NCBI GenBank assembly: GCA_947467345.1
Contig: CANIHD010000022.1
Location: 1 to 45,911 of the forward strand
Source: Alphaproteobacteria bacterium
Lineage (GTDB): Bacteria; Pseudomonadota; Alphaproteobacteria; Micropepsales; Micropepsaceae
Reading direction: 5' to 3'
DNA length: 45,911 bases
Shown: one piece after another, positions 18,888 to 27,897 of the stretch
Layout: every line of letters begins with the position of its first letter
Numbering within the stretch: the stretch's first letter is position 1
Program-made: the position numbers and the translations under genes
The notes under the pieces: generated by a model
What the model was told of the DNA's origin: nothing
What the model saw: the letters and a program-made list of their open reading frames with translations, nothing else
The model's database searches: none

Positions 18888-19931
18888 ATGAATTGCAATT
18901 GGACCAAATGGATTCGCGCGCAATCGCCGCGAACAGTGGCGTTAGTCGCATTGGCAGGAACGCTGCTGATCGGTTGCCTGGACTATCTCTCGGGCAATGA
19001 GATTTCCTGGTCGATCATCTATGTTTTTCCCATCGCGCTGGCGACTTGGTATGCCGGACCGATTTGGGCTTACGCGCTTGCTATCGTCAGCGTCGCGTTG
19101 TGGGTTACCGGCGATTTTGCTACGGGCGCGCGATATACGAGCTGGCTGGTTCCGGTTTGGAATTCGATGATCCGGCTCGCATTCTATTACGCGTTTATCG
19201 GTATGCTCTTTTACATCAGAACACTGACCGGCGATTTGGAGGGCCGCGTTCTCGCCCGAACGGCGGAGCTAGAACGGCTTGAGCGGGAATTGCTCGAGGT
19301 CGGCGAACGTGAGCGCCGCCGTATCGGCTCCGATCTGCATGACGGACTTGGCCAGCATCTGACAGGAACCTCGCTCGCCGTTCAGCTTCTGCGCATGCAG
19401 CTTCTGAAACGCGGGCTTCCCGAAGCGGAGCAAGCCGCAAGAGCGGTTTCCTTGATCGAGGAAGGCATAACGCTGTCGCACAAACTGGCGAAAGGTTTGC
19501 AGCCCGTCGAAATGCATGCGGGCGGCCTCATGCAAGCGCTGCAAGATTTTGTGAAAGGCGCGAGCGATCTTTTCAAGGTTTCGTGCCGGTTCGAGTGCGA
19601 CGTGCCCATTCTTGTTTCCGACATAGCTGTCGCCGAGCATCTTTATCGGATTGCGCAGGAGGCCGAAAGCAACGCGATCAAACATGGTCAGGCCAAAAAC
19701 ATTGTTCTTTCGCTGGAGGCAGACGACGACGGGATCGTTTTGCGGGTGAGCGATGACGGCGTGGGATTTTCACTGCCGGCGCCCCTAAAAAACGGCCTAG
19801 GCCTTCGCATCATAGCCAAGCGTGCCCAATTGATCGGCGCGCGATTTGGCATGGAATCTCGGCCCGGCAAGGGCACGATCATCAATTGCCATTTGCCGCA
19901 GCCTTTTGTCGAGCTCGCTCGCCATGCTTAA
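18888..19931 (+). CDS. Membrane sensor histidine kinase, NarL/DegS type (HisKA_3)
   Basis: The 347-residue protein has three to four transmembrane helices in residues 17-110, with little periplasmic sequence, then a short coiled coil (ARTAELERLERELLEVGERERRRI). The HisKA_3 dimerisation box is SDLHDGLGQHLTGT, with phospho-acceptor His at about residue 151. The ATPase domain has N-A-x-K-H-G (SNAIKHGQA), D-D-G-V-G-F and G-L-G-L-R-I. The integral membrane sensing domain suggests a signal in or near the membrane. It overlaps the response regulator gene by eight bases and surely works with it. Confidence 0.93.
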   Translation: MNCNWTKWIRAQSPRTVALVALAGTLLIGCLDYLSGNEISWSIIYVFPIALATWYAGPIWAYALAIVSVALWVTGDFATGARYTSWLVPVWNSMIRLAFYYAFIGMLFYIRTLTGDLEGRVLARTAELERLERELLEVGERERRRIGSDLHDGLGQHLTGTSLAVQLLRMQLLKRGLPEAEQAARAVSLIEEGITLSHKLAKGLQPVEMHAGGLMQALQDFVKGASDLFKVSCRFECDVPILVSDIAVAEHLYRIAQEAESNAIKHGQAKNIVLSLEADDDGIVLRVSDDGVGFSLPAPLKNGLGLRIIAKRAQLIGARFGMESRPGKGTIINCHLPQPFVELARHA

Positions 19932-20583
19932 CCGTCAATCCAAAATATTCCTGGTGGACGACCATCCGCTGGTGCGGTTGTGGCTCGGACAATTGATCGA
20001 AGAGCAATCCGACCTCGTCGTTTGCGGCGAGGCGGACAATGTCTCCGAAGCGTTGCGGCGCATCGAAGCCACCAAGCCCGATCTGGCGATCGTGGATATT
20101 TCATTGCCCGAAAGTTCGGGCCTTGAGCTCATCAAGAAGATTCGCAGCACACAGCCGGATTTACGCGTGATTGTGCTTTCGATGCATGACGAGCGCGTCT
20201 ACGCCGAGCGCGCCATTCGCGCCGGTGCGCGCGGATTCGTCATGAAGCGCGAAACTGCCGATCGCATTATTGAGGCCATCTACAAGGTTCTTCACGGCAA
20301 GCTGGCCGTTAGCGCGTCCGTGACGGCGTCTTTCACGGAAAAGTTCGGCGAGGGCCGCGCGCCTCCGCCCGGGCCGGTTGTTGAACGCCTAAGCGATAGG
20401 GAGCTGGAGATTTTCCAGCTTCTCGGCACTGGCGCCGATAGCCGCGGTATCGCCAAACGACTGCAGATCAGCATCAAGACGGTGCAGGCGCATTGCGCCA
20501 ACATCAAAGATAAGCTCGAGCTTGAGAATGCTACCGAGCTCTTGCGAGAAGCTATTCGCTGGAATGAATACCGCCCACAGTGA
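19924..20583 (+). CDS. Response regulator, NarL/FixJ family
   Basis: A 219-residue DNA-binding response regulator. The receiver domain has the acidic pocket V-D-D-H (residues 11-14), phospho-acceptor Asp at about 58 in IVDISLP, and the switch lysine in FVMKRE. The C-terminal LuxR helix-turn-helix reads LSDRELEIFQLLGTG...IAKRLQISIKTVQAHCANI. The ATG at 19924 lies inside the kinase stop region, so translation is coupled. Targets are not evident; no matching operator was identified near it. Confidence 0.95.
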   Translation: MLNRQSKIFLVDDHPLVRLWLGQLIEEQSDLVVCGEADNVSEALRRIEATKPDLAIVDISLPESSGLELIKKIRSTQPDLRVIVLSMHDERVYAERAIRAGARGFVMKRETADRIIEAIYKVLHGKLAVSASVTASFTEKFGEGRAPPPGPVVERLSDRELEIFQLLGTGADSRGIAKRLQISIKTVQAHCANIKDKLELENATELLREAIRWNEYRPQ

Positions 20584-20595
20584 TGGTCGAGTGCT

Positions 20596-21738
20596 TTACG
20601 CGGTGAATGCGTCAACAAGTTTCGACGCCACAGCATCCCAGTTGAAATGTGTGTGCGTGTGTGTGACGGCGGCGGACGAGGCGGCGCGGCGCCAGGCTTC
20701 GTCATCGATGGCGGGGAGCATCAGCTTCACGAGATGATCAAGTTTCGGCATCAGCTGGACGCCGGGCACGTCTTCAAAACTTACATTCTGGCGCGTGCTT
20801 TCGATTTTGCGACAGAAATATTCGGTGACGAAATCCTCTGTCGGGCCGCCGCGCGTGCAGATCAGCGGCAAGCCGGAGGCGGCTGCTTCCAACACCGGAA
20901 TGTTGAAGCCCTCCGCATGATAGGGCGAGACATAGCAATCGGCGGCACGGTAGAGCGCGGCCATATCTTCGAACGACCATGAGTCGCCAATATAGAGCGT
21001 CTTTTCCAGGACGCTCTGGCGAATGGCTGCTGGGAGCTTTGCCACTTCTGCGCGCAGGCGCGTTCGCGAATTGTGCAGAGGGTCGAGGCCCTTGAGCAGG
21101 AGGCGCGCTTCGGGCCGCAACTGCGCCACCGCGCCAAAAGCATGCAGCAAAGTTTCGATACCCTTATTGGGTGTCAGCGCGCCTACATTGAGAAAGACAA
21201 AGCCATTTAGGTTCAGCTTCGCGCGCGTGGCGGCGCGAGCCTCTCCATCGGGATGAAAAATCTTGGGTTCCACGCCGTGCGGCACCACCGCGACGGAATG
21301 CTGCGAGAGCCCGCGCGCGTAACATGCCCCTGCCGCCCAATTAGAAGGTGTAATGGCGACAAAGTCGTCAGCCTTCGCGAGGGCCTTAAAATCGGGCGTG
21401 CCGGCAAAATGCGCCGAGGGCACGCCGCCGAATTCAGACGTGATGAAGGTTGCGGTTCGCTTCGAAGCCGAGCGCCGGAATTCGTAGGGAAAGCCAATAT
21501 GGAAGTGAACATCGTAGGCTTCGCGCGGATCGCCGTGGGGTAGTGCGGCAAGCGCGGCTTCATCGGCGGCGCTCAATAAACCGCGCGTTTCCCGCCAATG
21601 CGAGAAAGGAATGCTCGCATCTGCAACGTAAAGCTCGACATCCTCGCGCCGCGCTAAAGCCAACAACTGGAACATGTTCACGATGGCATAGGAATGCGGG
21701 AAGAAGCGCCAGCCTTCGACCAGGATGCGGTGTTTCAT
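20596..21738 (-). CDS. Glycosyltransferase, GT4-like (GT-B fold)
   Basis: A 380-residue retaining glycosyltransferase of the GT-B class. The C-terminal Rossmann half has FLNVGALTPNKGIETLLHAF near 185 and the nucleotide-sugar E-x7-E motif in YHAEGFNIPVLEAAASG near 290-306. It has no signal peptide and probably acts at the cytoplasmic face. It starts 27 bases after the aldo/keto reductase stop on the same strand, so it may be the last gene of the lig operon by readthrough, though its role there would be obscure. Near the C-terminus a TG/CA-rich run encodes alternating Thr-His (THTHTH). It converges with the response regulator gene 12 bases away. Confidence 0.85.
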   Translation of the reverse strand: MKHRILVEGWRFFPHSYAIVNMFQLLALARREDVELYVADASIPFSHWRETRGLLSAADEAALAALPHGDPREAYDVHFHIGFPYEFRRSASKRTATFITSEFGGVPSAHFAGTPDFKALAKADDFVAITPSNWAAGACYARGLSQHSVAVVPHGVEPKIFHPDGEARAATRAKLNLNGFVFLNVGALTPNKGIETLLHAFGAVAQLRPEARLLLKGLDPLHNSRTRLRAEVAKLPAAIRQSVLEKTLYIGDSWSFEDMAALYRAADCYVSPYHAEGFNIPVLEAAASGLPLICTRGGPTEDFVTEYFCRKIESTRQNVSFEDVPGVQLMPKLDHLVKLMLPAIDDEAWRRAASSAAVTHTHTHFNWDAVASKLVDAFTA

Positions 21739-21765
21739 GCCCGCGCGCCTGCGAAGGAAAGCAAA

Positions 21766-22776
21766 TTACCGGCCGGCAACCAGCGCATACATGTCTTCGG
21801 TGTCGATTTCGGGAAGGGTGGAAGCGGGATAGCGCGGGCCCGAAACCGTTCTCGGGTTTATCAGCGCTTCCAACTTTTCCATTGCGCCGGTGCTTAACTT
21901 CACCGCGTCGGCGGCGGCGTTTTCCTTTAAGTGATGAAGGCGCGTGGTGCCTGGAATCGGCAGAATGTGGGGCGCGCGGGCAAGAAGCCAGGCAAGCGCG
22001 AGCTGCGCCATGGTGCAGGAATTCTCACGCGCTAAGGCCGCAAATCCATCGAGCAATTTCAGATTGCGCGTGAAGTTTTCGCCCTGAAAGCGCGGGTGCG
22101 GAATGCGAATATCTTTGGCGGGCAGGCCCGACATGTCGCGCAACGTGCCGGGCAGGAAGCCGCGCGCCAGCGGGCTGAACGCCACGAGGGCGATGCCCAA
22201 TTCTTTGCACGTTTCCAGAACGGCGATTTCCGGATTGCGAGTCCACAGCGAATATTCGGTCTGCACAGCGGCGAGCGGATGAACGGCGTGCGCTTTGCGA
22301 ATGGTGGCGGCGGAAACCTCCGACATGCCGATGGTGCGGATTTTCCCTTCCTTCACCAAAGCAGCGAGGCCGCCGATGGTCTCTTCCACCGGAATTCTCT
22401 TGTCCCAGCGGTGCAGATAATAGAGGTCGATCATATCGGTTTTGAGGCGTTGCAGCGCTGCTTCACAAGTTTTGCGCAAGGTCTCTGGGCGACCGTCGAT
22501 CTCGCGCCCGCCGCTCGGGCCTTTATCCATGCCGCATTTGCTGGCCAGCGTGAATTCGCTGCGCCGGCTGCTCAGAACATTCCCGATAAGCGTTTCATTG
22601 GCGCCAAAACCATAAAGCGCCGCCGTGTCAAAATGCGTGTAGCCGAGGTCGAGAGCCTTTAGCAGCACATCGGCAGCCGTCTTCGCATCCGGCGCAGTGC
22701 CGTAGGCATGCGACAATCCCATGCAGCCGAGGCCGATGGCGGAAACCTTGAAAGGACCGAGTTGTCTTTGCTGCAT
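21766..22776 (-). CDS. Aldo/keto reductase
   Basis: The 336-residue NADPH-dependent TIM-barrel oxidoreductase has the catalytic tetrad in context: Asp and Tyr in HFDTAALYG, Lys in LASKCG, His in YYLHRWD. The cofactor site near the end is LPIPGTTRLHHLKEN. It begins 11 bases after ligC, so it is read with the lig operon. Members of this subgroup reduce aldehydes, ketones or sugars. In this context a role on an aromatic aldehyde is conceivable, but the sequence does not show it. Confidence 0.9.
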   Translation of the reverse strand: MQQRQLGPFKVSAIGLGCMGLSHAYGTAPDAKTAADVLLKALDLGYTHFDTAALYGFGANETLIGNVLSSRRSEFTLASKCGMDKGPSGGREIDGRPETLRKTCEAALQRLKTDMIDLYYLHRWDKRIPVEETIGGLAALVKEGKIRTIGMSEVSAATIRKAHAVHPLAAVQTEYSLWTRNPEIAVLETCKELGIALVAFSPLARGFLPGTLRDMSGLPAKDIRIPHPRFQGENFTRNLKLLDGFAALARENSCTMAQLALAWLLARAPHILPIPGTTRLHHLKENAAADAVKLSTGAMEKLEALINPRTVSGPRYPASTLPEIDTEDMYALVAGR

Positions 22777-22787
22777 GACGTTCTCGT

Positions 22788-23744
22788 TTAGGCGTGGGCT
22801 TCGCGCTTCGGATCGATGATCTTTTCCAATTTGCCGAGCACGCGCATGCAGGGCAGGACCTGTTCAACGGAACCGTTGGGTTGGCGCTTTTCTTTGATGG
22901 CGGCAATGAATTCACGGTCTTCCAACTCGATGCCGTCCATGGAGACATCGAGCTTGGACACGTCGATCGGGTTCTTCTTGCCGTCGACGAGATCGTCGTA
23001 ATAGGCGTTGTAGGTGCCGTTATCGCAGATGTAGCGGAAGTAAGAGCCGAGCGGCGCATCGTTGTTGAATGATAGCGACAACGTGCAGAGGGCGCCCGAT
23101 TTGGTCTTGAGCAGAATGCCCATATCCATCGCGATGTTGAGGTTGGGATCCTTCGGGCCCTGCACGGCGTAACAATCGATTACGTCTTCGCCGGTCTGGT
23201 ACATGAACAAATCCACCGTGTGACAGGCGTGGTGCCAGAGAAGATGGTCGGTCCAGCTTCTGGCGTTTCCGGCGGCGTTCTTATTGGTGCGGCGGAAGAA
23301 ATAGGTCTGCACATCCATTTGCTGGATCTTGAGTTCGCCCTTGCGAATGCGGCGATTGATCCATTGATGGCTGGGATTGAAGCGGCGGACATGGCCGGCC
23401 ATGGCGATGACGCCGGTTTCCTTGGCGATCTCGGCGATGCGTTCGGATTCTTCCACTGTGTCGGCAATCGGAATCTCGATGAGTACATGTTTACCGGCGC
23501 GCATCACCTGCTCGGCTTGGCTGAAATGCAGTTTGGTCGGTGTGGTGAGGATGACGGCGTCGGCGCGTTTGATGCCTTCACCGAGATCGTTGCCCCAATG
23601 CTTGATGCCGTATTTCTTGGCGACCTCTTCGCTGCCTGCCGGATTGCCGCCGATCAGCGAGGTGATCTCAACGCCATCAATGCGTTTCAGCGCGTCCAGA
23701 TGTTTCTGACCGAAAGCGCCTTGTCCGGCGACGCAGATTTTCAT
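22788..23744 (-). CDS. ligC: 4-carboxy-2-hydroxymuconate-6-semialdehyde dehydrogenase LigC
   Basis: LigC oxidises the ring-fission product of protocatechuate 4,5-dioxygenase, as its cyclic hemiacetal, to 2-pyrone-4,6-dicarboxylate with NAD(P). At 318 residues it has the size of known LigC and belongs to the Gfo/Idh/MocA group, not to the aldehyde dehydrogenases. The N-terminal Rossmann motif is VAGQGAFGQKHLDAL, with EIPIADTVEES and the catalytic-domain segment WHHACHTVDLF following. GAGGAG precedes the ATG. Position directly after ligAB supports the assignment. Confidence 0.93.
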   Translation of the reverse strand: MKICVAGQGAFGQKHLDALKRIDGVEITSLIGGNPAGSEEVAKKYGIKHWGNDLGEGIKRADAVILTTPTKLHFSQAEQVMRAGKHVLIEIPIADTVEESERIAEIAKETGVIAMAGHVRRFNPSHQWINRRIRKGELKIQQMDVQTYFFRRTNKNAAGNARSWTDHLLWHHACHTVDLFMYQTGEDVIDCYAVQGPKDPNLNIAMDMGILLKTKSGALCTLSLSFNNDAPLGSYFRYICDNGTYNAYYDDLVDGKKNPIDVSKLDVSMDGIELEDREFIAAIKEKRQPNGSVEQVLPCMRVLGKLEKIIDPKREAHA

Positions 23745-23762
23745 GAGAGTCTCCTCAAACGA

Positions 23763-24608
23763 TTATGATTTTTTGTTCTCTAGGATGATGTGCCCAACGG
23801 CCGTGTTCGAGGCGGGCACATGATAGAAACGATGAATTTCGTTCACCTCGTCATCAAGCGCGCCGCGCATCACCTGCCACATCACGAGCTCAATGGCCTC
23901 GGCGCCGGCTTCGCGCAAATATTCGAGATGGGTGATGTCGAGATTGGCAGCGGGATCGTGCACGAGATTGTCGAGGAAGCGGTTGTCGAATTCTTTGTTG
24001 ATGAGTCCGGCGCGCTGACCAGCGAGCTGATGCGACATGCCACCGGTTCCGAAAATGACGACCTTCAGATCCTTATCGAAGGACTCGACGGCTTTGCGGA
24101 TCGCTTTGCCCAGCATGTAGCAACGTTTGCCGGTGGGCACGGGATAGACCACGACATTCACGATCACAGGAATGATCGGGCAGGGCCACTCAGATGGCTG
24201 GCCGAACATTACAGACAGCGGCACGGAGAGGCCGTGATCGACGGCCATCTTGTTGCAGATGCAAAGATCGAAATCGTCTTGCACCACGGACTGGATGATG
24301 TGCCAGGCGAGATCTGGATGGCCCTTGACCGGCGGCACGGGGCGCGGACCCCAGCCTTCATCGGCAATGGGGTACTCTTCGCCGGCGCCAACGCCGAAAG
24401 TTGGAAACATCTCCAGCGAGAAGGCTGAGGCATGGTCGTTGTAGACCGCGATGCAGACATCAGGCTTTAGCTTGGCGATCCATTCTTTAGACTTCTCGTA
24501 GCCTGCAAAGACCGGCTTCCAATAAGGTTCGCCCGTTCTGCCGTTGTCGAGCGCGGCGCCAATGGCCGGGACATGCGACGTGCCTACGCCTGCGACGATC
24601 TTAGCCAC
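23763..24608 (-). CDS. ligB: Protocatechuate 4,5-dioxygenase beta subunit LigB
   Basis: LigB is the Fe(II)-bearing catalytic subunit of the extradiol dioxygenase that cleaves protocatechuate between C4 and C5. The 281-residue protein keeps the metal and catalytic residues of the LigB superfamily in order: His12 (GVGTSH), His59 (YNDHA), His193 (GTGGMSH) and Glu240 (EAIELVMW). It starts with a GTG inside the end of ligA (eight-base overlap), so the two subunits are translationally coupled. Confidence 0.96.
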   Translation of the reverse strand: MAKIVAGVGTSHVPAIGAALDNGRTGEPYWKPVFAGYEKSKEWIAKLKPDVCIAVYNDHASAFSLEMFPTFGVGAGEEYPIADEGWGPRPVPPVKGHPDLAWHIIQSVVQDDFDLCICNKMAVDHGLSVPLSVMFGQPSEWPCPIIPVIVNVVVYPVPTGKRCYMLGKAIRKAVESFDKDLKVVIFGTGGMSHQLAGQRAGLINKEFDNRFLDNLVHDPAANLDITHLEYLREAGAEAIELVMWQVMRGALDDEVNEIHRFYHVPASNTAVGHIILENKKS

Positions 24609-24999
24609 GGTTTTTCCACTCCGACTTGCTGCGATTGCCTTCGACGGAGCGCCCGCCTGCGAGCATCATCTGCAGATATTCTTCTTGGCTGTTCGCCGAC
24701 ATCTTGGCCGCCACTTGCTGAAACGAAAGTCCATCGGTGGCTGCCAGCTTGCCGGTGAAATAGATATTGCCGCCGAGATTGATCATCGCGTTCCAATCGC
24801 GGCTGAGAATGGCCTTCGCCTGCGCTTCCGTCATTGGGAATTGCTTCAGATATTCGGCTTCGTTGGCTTTGAAAGCGACGCGGTTCTCCGGCTTCATCAA
24901 CGTCATGCAGAACATATTGAGGTGATATCCCTGCCGAGCGCGGTCCATGTCGAACACGACCGTGCCGGGAATATCTTCATAGGCGGCGTTGATCGGCAT
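24601..24999 (-). CDS. ligA: Protocatechuate 4,5-dioxygenase alpha subunit LigA
   Basis: The small subunit of the 4,5-dioxygenase, 132 residues, all helical and lacking metal ligands. It contributes part of the active-site lid over LigB. Family features include IPGTVVFDMDRARQGYHLNMFCMTLMKPENR at the start of the fold (quoted residues begin near 10), and DWNAMINLGGNIYFTGKL. GAGGGA precedes the ATG. It starts seven bases after ligI and overlaps ligB. Confidence 0.96.
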   Translation of the reverse strand: MPINAAYEDIPGTVVFDMDRARQGYHLNMFCMTLMKPENRVAFKANEAEYLKQFPMTEAQAKAILSRDWNAMINLGGNIYFTGKLAATDGLSFQQVAAKMSANSQEEYLQMMLAGGRSVEGNRSKSEWKNRG

Positions 25000-25006
25000 T
25001 ATTCCC

Positions 25007-25888
25007 TCACGTCCAATAAAGGTGCATTGGATTGTCGACCAAAAGCTTTTTTTGCAGTTCCGCGGTGCGGGCGATTTTCGGAATTACGTCCACCAGCATT
25101 CCGTCATCGGGCGCTTCCACCGACATGTTGGGATGCGGCCAATCCGTGCCCCAGAGGACGCGGGTGGGGAAGCGCTCCACCAAGGTGCGGGCATAGGGCA
25201 CGACGTCGTCGTAAGGCGCGCCAGCCACGGTGAGGCGCTCCGGACAACTGACTTTGCACCAGATATTTTGGTGCGCGTCCATCATCTTCAGGAAGCGCTG
25301 GAACTCGGGATGGTCGACGCCCTTTTTCACGTCGGGCCGCCCCATGTGATCGACGACCACTGTGGTGGGCAGCGACGTGAAGAACGATTCCAATTCCGGC
25401 AGGTCCGGCATCTCGAAGTACACAACGATGTGCCAGCCGAGCGGCGCGATGCGGGCGGCAAGGCGCTCCAATACGTCGCGCGGCGTGAAATCCACCAGCC
25501 GTTTGACGAAGTTGAACCGCACGCCCTTCACGCCCGCCCGGTTCATCTCCTGTAACTCTGAATCGCTGGTGTTTTCACCGATGACGGCGATGCCGCGCGC
25601 TTTGTCATTGGAATTCACCAGCGCATCGATGAGGGCTGCATTGTCGGTGCCGTGGCAACTCGCCTGCACGACAACGTTCTTGTCGAAGCCCAGATAGTCG
25701 CGCAGTGCGAAGAGCTTTTCCTTCGGTGCATCGACGGGCGTGTATTTGCGCTCCGGCGCGTAAGGAAATCTATTTGGCGGACCGAAGACGTGACAATGCG
25801 CATCCACCGCGCCCGCCGGAACCTTGAAAGAAGGTTTCGACGGGTTGGGGTGAAACGGTATGTAGGGCGGATTGGCGGGTTTGGTCAT
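25007..25888 (-). CDS. ligI: 2-pyrone-4,6-dicarboxylate lactonase LigI
   Basis: LigI hydrolyses 2-pyrone-4,6-dicarboxylate to 4-oxalomesaconate. It is one of the few amidohydrolase-superfamily members that work without a metal. The 293-residue length equals that of known LigI. It has V-D-A-H-C-H at residues 29-33, VVDHMGRPD near 181, and WGTDWPHPN with the catalytic Asp at 249. It lies 16 bases after ligJ in the operon. Confidence 0.95.
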   Translation of the reverse strand: MTKPANPPYIPFHPNPSKPSFKVPAGAVDAHCHVFGPPNRFPYAPERKYTPVDAPKEKLFALRDYLGFDKNVVVQASCHGTDNAALIDALVNSNDKARGIAVIGENTSDSELQEMNRAGVKGVRFNFVKRLVDFTPRDVLERLAARIAPLGWHIVVYFEMPDLPELESFFTSLPTTVVVDHMGRPDVKKGVDHPEFQRFLKMMDAHQNIWCKVSCPERLTVAGAPYDDVVPYARTLVERFPTRVLWGTDWPHPNMSVEAPDDGMLVDVIPKIARTAELQKKLLVDNPMHLYWT

Positions 25889-25904
25889 CGAGAAAGACTA
25901 TCCT

Positions 25905-26939
25905 TTAGTTCACCGAAATCCCGCGTTTATCTAGCGTCGCTTTGAGGCGTGGATAGGCCTTGAGCGCATTGGTGAGGAAGATCTTCTTCTTGTCAGCGGC
26001 GCTGAGCGGCAACGCTTCCACATAACGGCGCGTGTCGTCGTATTCATGCCCCGTCGTCGGATCGATGCCCTTCACGGCGCCCAACATTTCGGAAGCGAAC
26101 AGGACATTATCGACCGGCACGACCTTGGCGAGAAGATCGATGCCCGGCTGGTGATAGACGCAGGTGTCGAAATAGAGATTGTCGCCCATCATTTCAGGCA
26201 GTGTCGGACGGTTGAGGTTTTGCGCTAGACCGCGATAGCGGCCCCAATGGAACGGCGCGGCGCCGCCGCCATGTGGAATGATCATCTTCAGTTTCGGGAA
26301 GTCCTTGAAGAGATCGGCCTGGATGAACTGCATGAAGGCGGTCGTATCGGCGTTGATGTAATGCGCGCCGGTGGTATGGAAGGCCGGATTGCACGAGGCG
26401 CTAACATGGACCATTGCCGGCACGTCGAGCTCTACGAGCTTCTCATAAATCGGATACCAATAGCGGTCGGTTAGCGGCGGCGCCGTCCAATGACCGCCGG
26501 ACGGATCGGGATTGAGATTGCAGCCGACGAAGCCTAGCTCGTTCACGCAGCGCTCCAATTCGGGGATACAGTTTTCCGGCGCAACGCCTGGGCTTTGCGG
26601 CAATTGGGCGACGCCGATGAAGTTCTTCGGGAAAAGCTGCGTGACGCGATAGATGCAATCATTTGAAAGGCGCGACCACACGCGGCTGGTTTCTTCATTG
26701 CCGATATGGTGTCCCATGCCGGCGGCGCGCGGCGAGAAGATGGTGAGATTGGTGCCGCGCTCGCGCTGAATGCGAAGCTGATTGCCTTCGATGCTGCTGC
26801 GGAATTCGTCGTCGGTGATTTTCACGGTGTCCGGCGAGGGGGGAGGGGCTTTGTCCTTCAACGCCGACTGCTGCTTCTGGCGGAATTCGATCAGCGGCTT
26901 CGGTTCGGTGGTGTAATGACCATGGCAGTCGATAATCAT
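25905..26939 (-). CDS. ligJ: 4-oxalomesaconate hydratase LigJ
   Basis: LigJ adds water to the oxalomesaconate tautomer to give 4-carboxy-4-hydroxy-2-oxoadipate. The 344-residue zinc-dependent amidohydrolase-fold enzyme opens with IIDCHGHYTT (metal histidines 6 and 8) and has MVHVSASCNP, IIPHGGGAAPFHWGR and LFASEMLGAVKG, as in known LigJ. Its ATG overlaps the TGA of the upstream dehydrogenase-like gene (ATGA), which indicates translational coupling of the two. Confidence 0.95.
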   Translation of the reverse strand: MIIDCHGHYTTEPKPLIEFRQKQQSALKDKAPPPSPDTVKITDDEFRSSIEGNQLRIQRERGTNLTIFSPRAAGMGHHIGNEETSRVWSRLSNDCIYRVTQLFPKNFIGVAQLPQSPGVAPENCIPELERCVNELGFVGCNLNPDPSGGHWTAPPLTDRYWYPIYEKLVELDVPAMVHVSASCNPAFHTTGAHYINADTTAFMQFIQADLFKDFPKLKMIIPHGGGAAPFHWGRYRGLAQNLNRPTLPEMMGDNLYFDTCVYHQPGIDLLAKVVPVDNVLFASEMLGAVKGIDPTTGHEYDDTRRYVEALPLSAADKKKIFLTNALKAYPRLKATLDKRGISVN

Positions 26940-27850
26940 GGAAACTCCCTCGCGATTGTGGGCGCTGCGGCGCCCCCTTGCTTGATACTGTGGTGAATGG
27001 CGTCCAACATGGCGCCGAGATCGTTTGCGTGAATGAGCGCTGCCTTATGCGGCGCGGAAATATCCTGGCGTTCGGCGGTGGCCATCGCCATCAAAGGCAT
27101 CACGCCGACTTCAGCGACGGTCTTTGCCGCTTCGCGCATTTCTTCGGCGCGGCGCTGCCCGTGTTCCAGCGCGCGTGAAATCATGTAGCGGGCAACGCGG
27201 TCCCAATCACCAACCGGCAAAAGATCGGATAACGAATTCAATACGGTTTTCTCGACGCCGTAAGCGCGCGCGGCCAGCATGGATTCGCTGAGCAACGCCT
27301 CCATGCCCTTGATCACAACGCTGCGGCACATTTTGGTGGCAGATGCCTGTCCGATCCGATCAGAGAAAACTTCGCCGATAAAGCCTAAAGGGCGCGCATG
27401 TTCGATGAAGGCGGCCGCGTGAGGTCCGCCGAGCAACATATAAGAGCCAACGCCCTTCGGGTTGATCGGCGTCATAACGGCGGCTTCGACATAACGACCG
27501 CGGCTCGCTTCCACATGTGCGGCGCAGGCCTGCTTCATCCCGGGCGAAACCGAATTCACGTCGAGATAAAATGCGTCGTTTGCCAGATGCGGCGCCACCT
27601 GCTTGGCGGCATCTAAATCGGCGGCTGCGGTCACGGCGACGATGACCAATTCGGCATCGTTCACAGCATCTTCGTGGCTCAACGCCTTACGAACCGGAAT
27701 GGATTTCGCAGCGCGCGCAGGCGCCGAATCGGGTGTGGCAAAGAGAAGATCGAACGCGGAGACATGCGCGCCAGCCTTGATCAGATCGGGAGCGAGCGTT
27801 TGGCCCACCTCACCGAAGCCGATCAACGCGATGCGCGAGAACGCGGTCAC
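26936..27850 (-). CDS. NAD(P)-binding dehydrogenase-like protein with DUF1932 domain, in the lig operon
   Basis: A 304-residue protein of the 6-phosphogluconate/beta-hydroxyacid dehydrogenase fold. The N-terminal nucleotide motif is IALIGFGEVGQTLAPDL (residues 7-23), with VIVAVTAAADLDA following, and the C-terminal helical domain resembles DUF1932 (SATKMCRSVVIKGMEALLSE). The lysine in this block sits close to where beta-hydroxyacid dehydrogenases have their catalytic Lys. The start is a GTG with GGAGAG upstream. It lies between ligK and ligJ and overlaps ligJ, so it is a fixed part of the operon. No known step of the protocatechuate 4,5 pathway needs such a dehydrogenase, while the tautomerase step has no candidate here. 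Confidence 0.85.
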   Translation of the reverse strand: MTAFSRIALIGFGEVGQTLAPDLIKAGAHVSAFDLLFATPDSAPARAAKSIPVRKALSHEDAVNDAELVIVAVTAAADLDAAKQVAPHLANDAFYLDVNSVSPGMKQACAAHVEASRGRYVEAAVMTPINPKGVGSYMLLGGPHAAAFIEHARPLGFIGEVFSDRIGQASATKMCRSVVIKGMEALLSESMLAARAYGVEKTVLNSLSDLLPVGDWDRVARYMISRALEHGQRRAEEMREAAKTVAEVGVMPLMAMATAERQDISAPHKAALIHANDLGAMLDAIHHSIKQGGAAAPTIAREFP

Positions 27851-27897
27851 GCCGCGCTCTCCGCCGCTTCACATGTGCAATACCGGAATTTCTGCAA

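Noticed and set aside
20648-20665. TG-repeat as a phase-variation switch in the glycosyltransferase gene
   Set aside because: The run is short and interrupted (a C breaks the TG units), encodes Thr-His residues near the C-terminus, and would change only the last few dozen residues on slippage.
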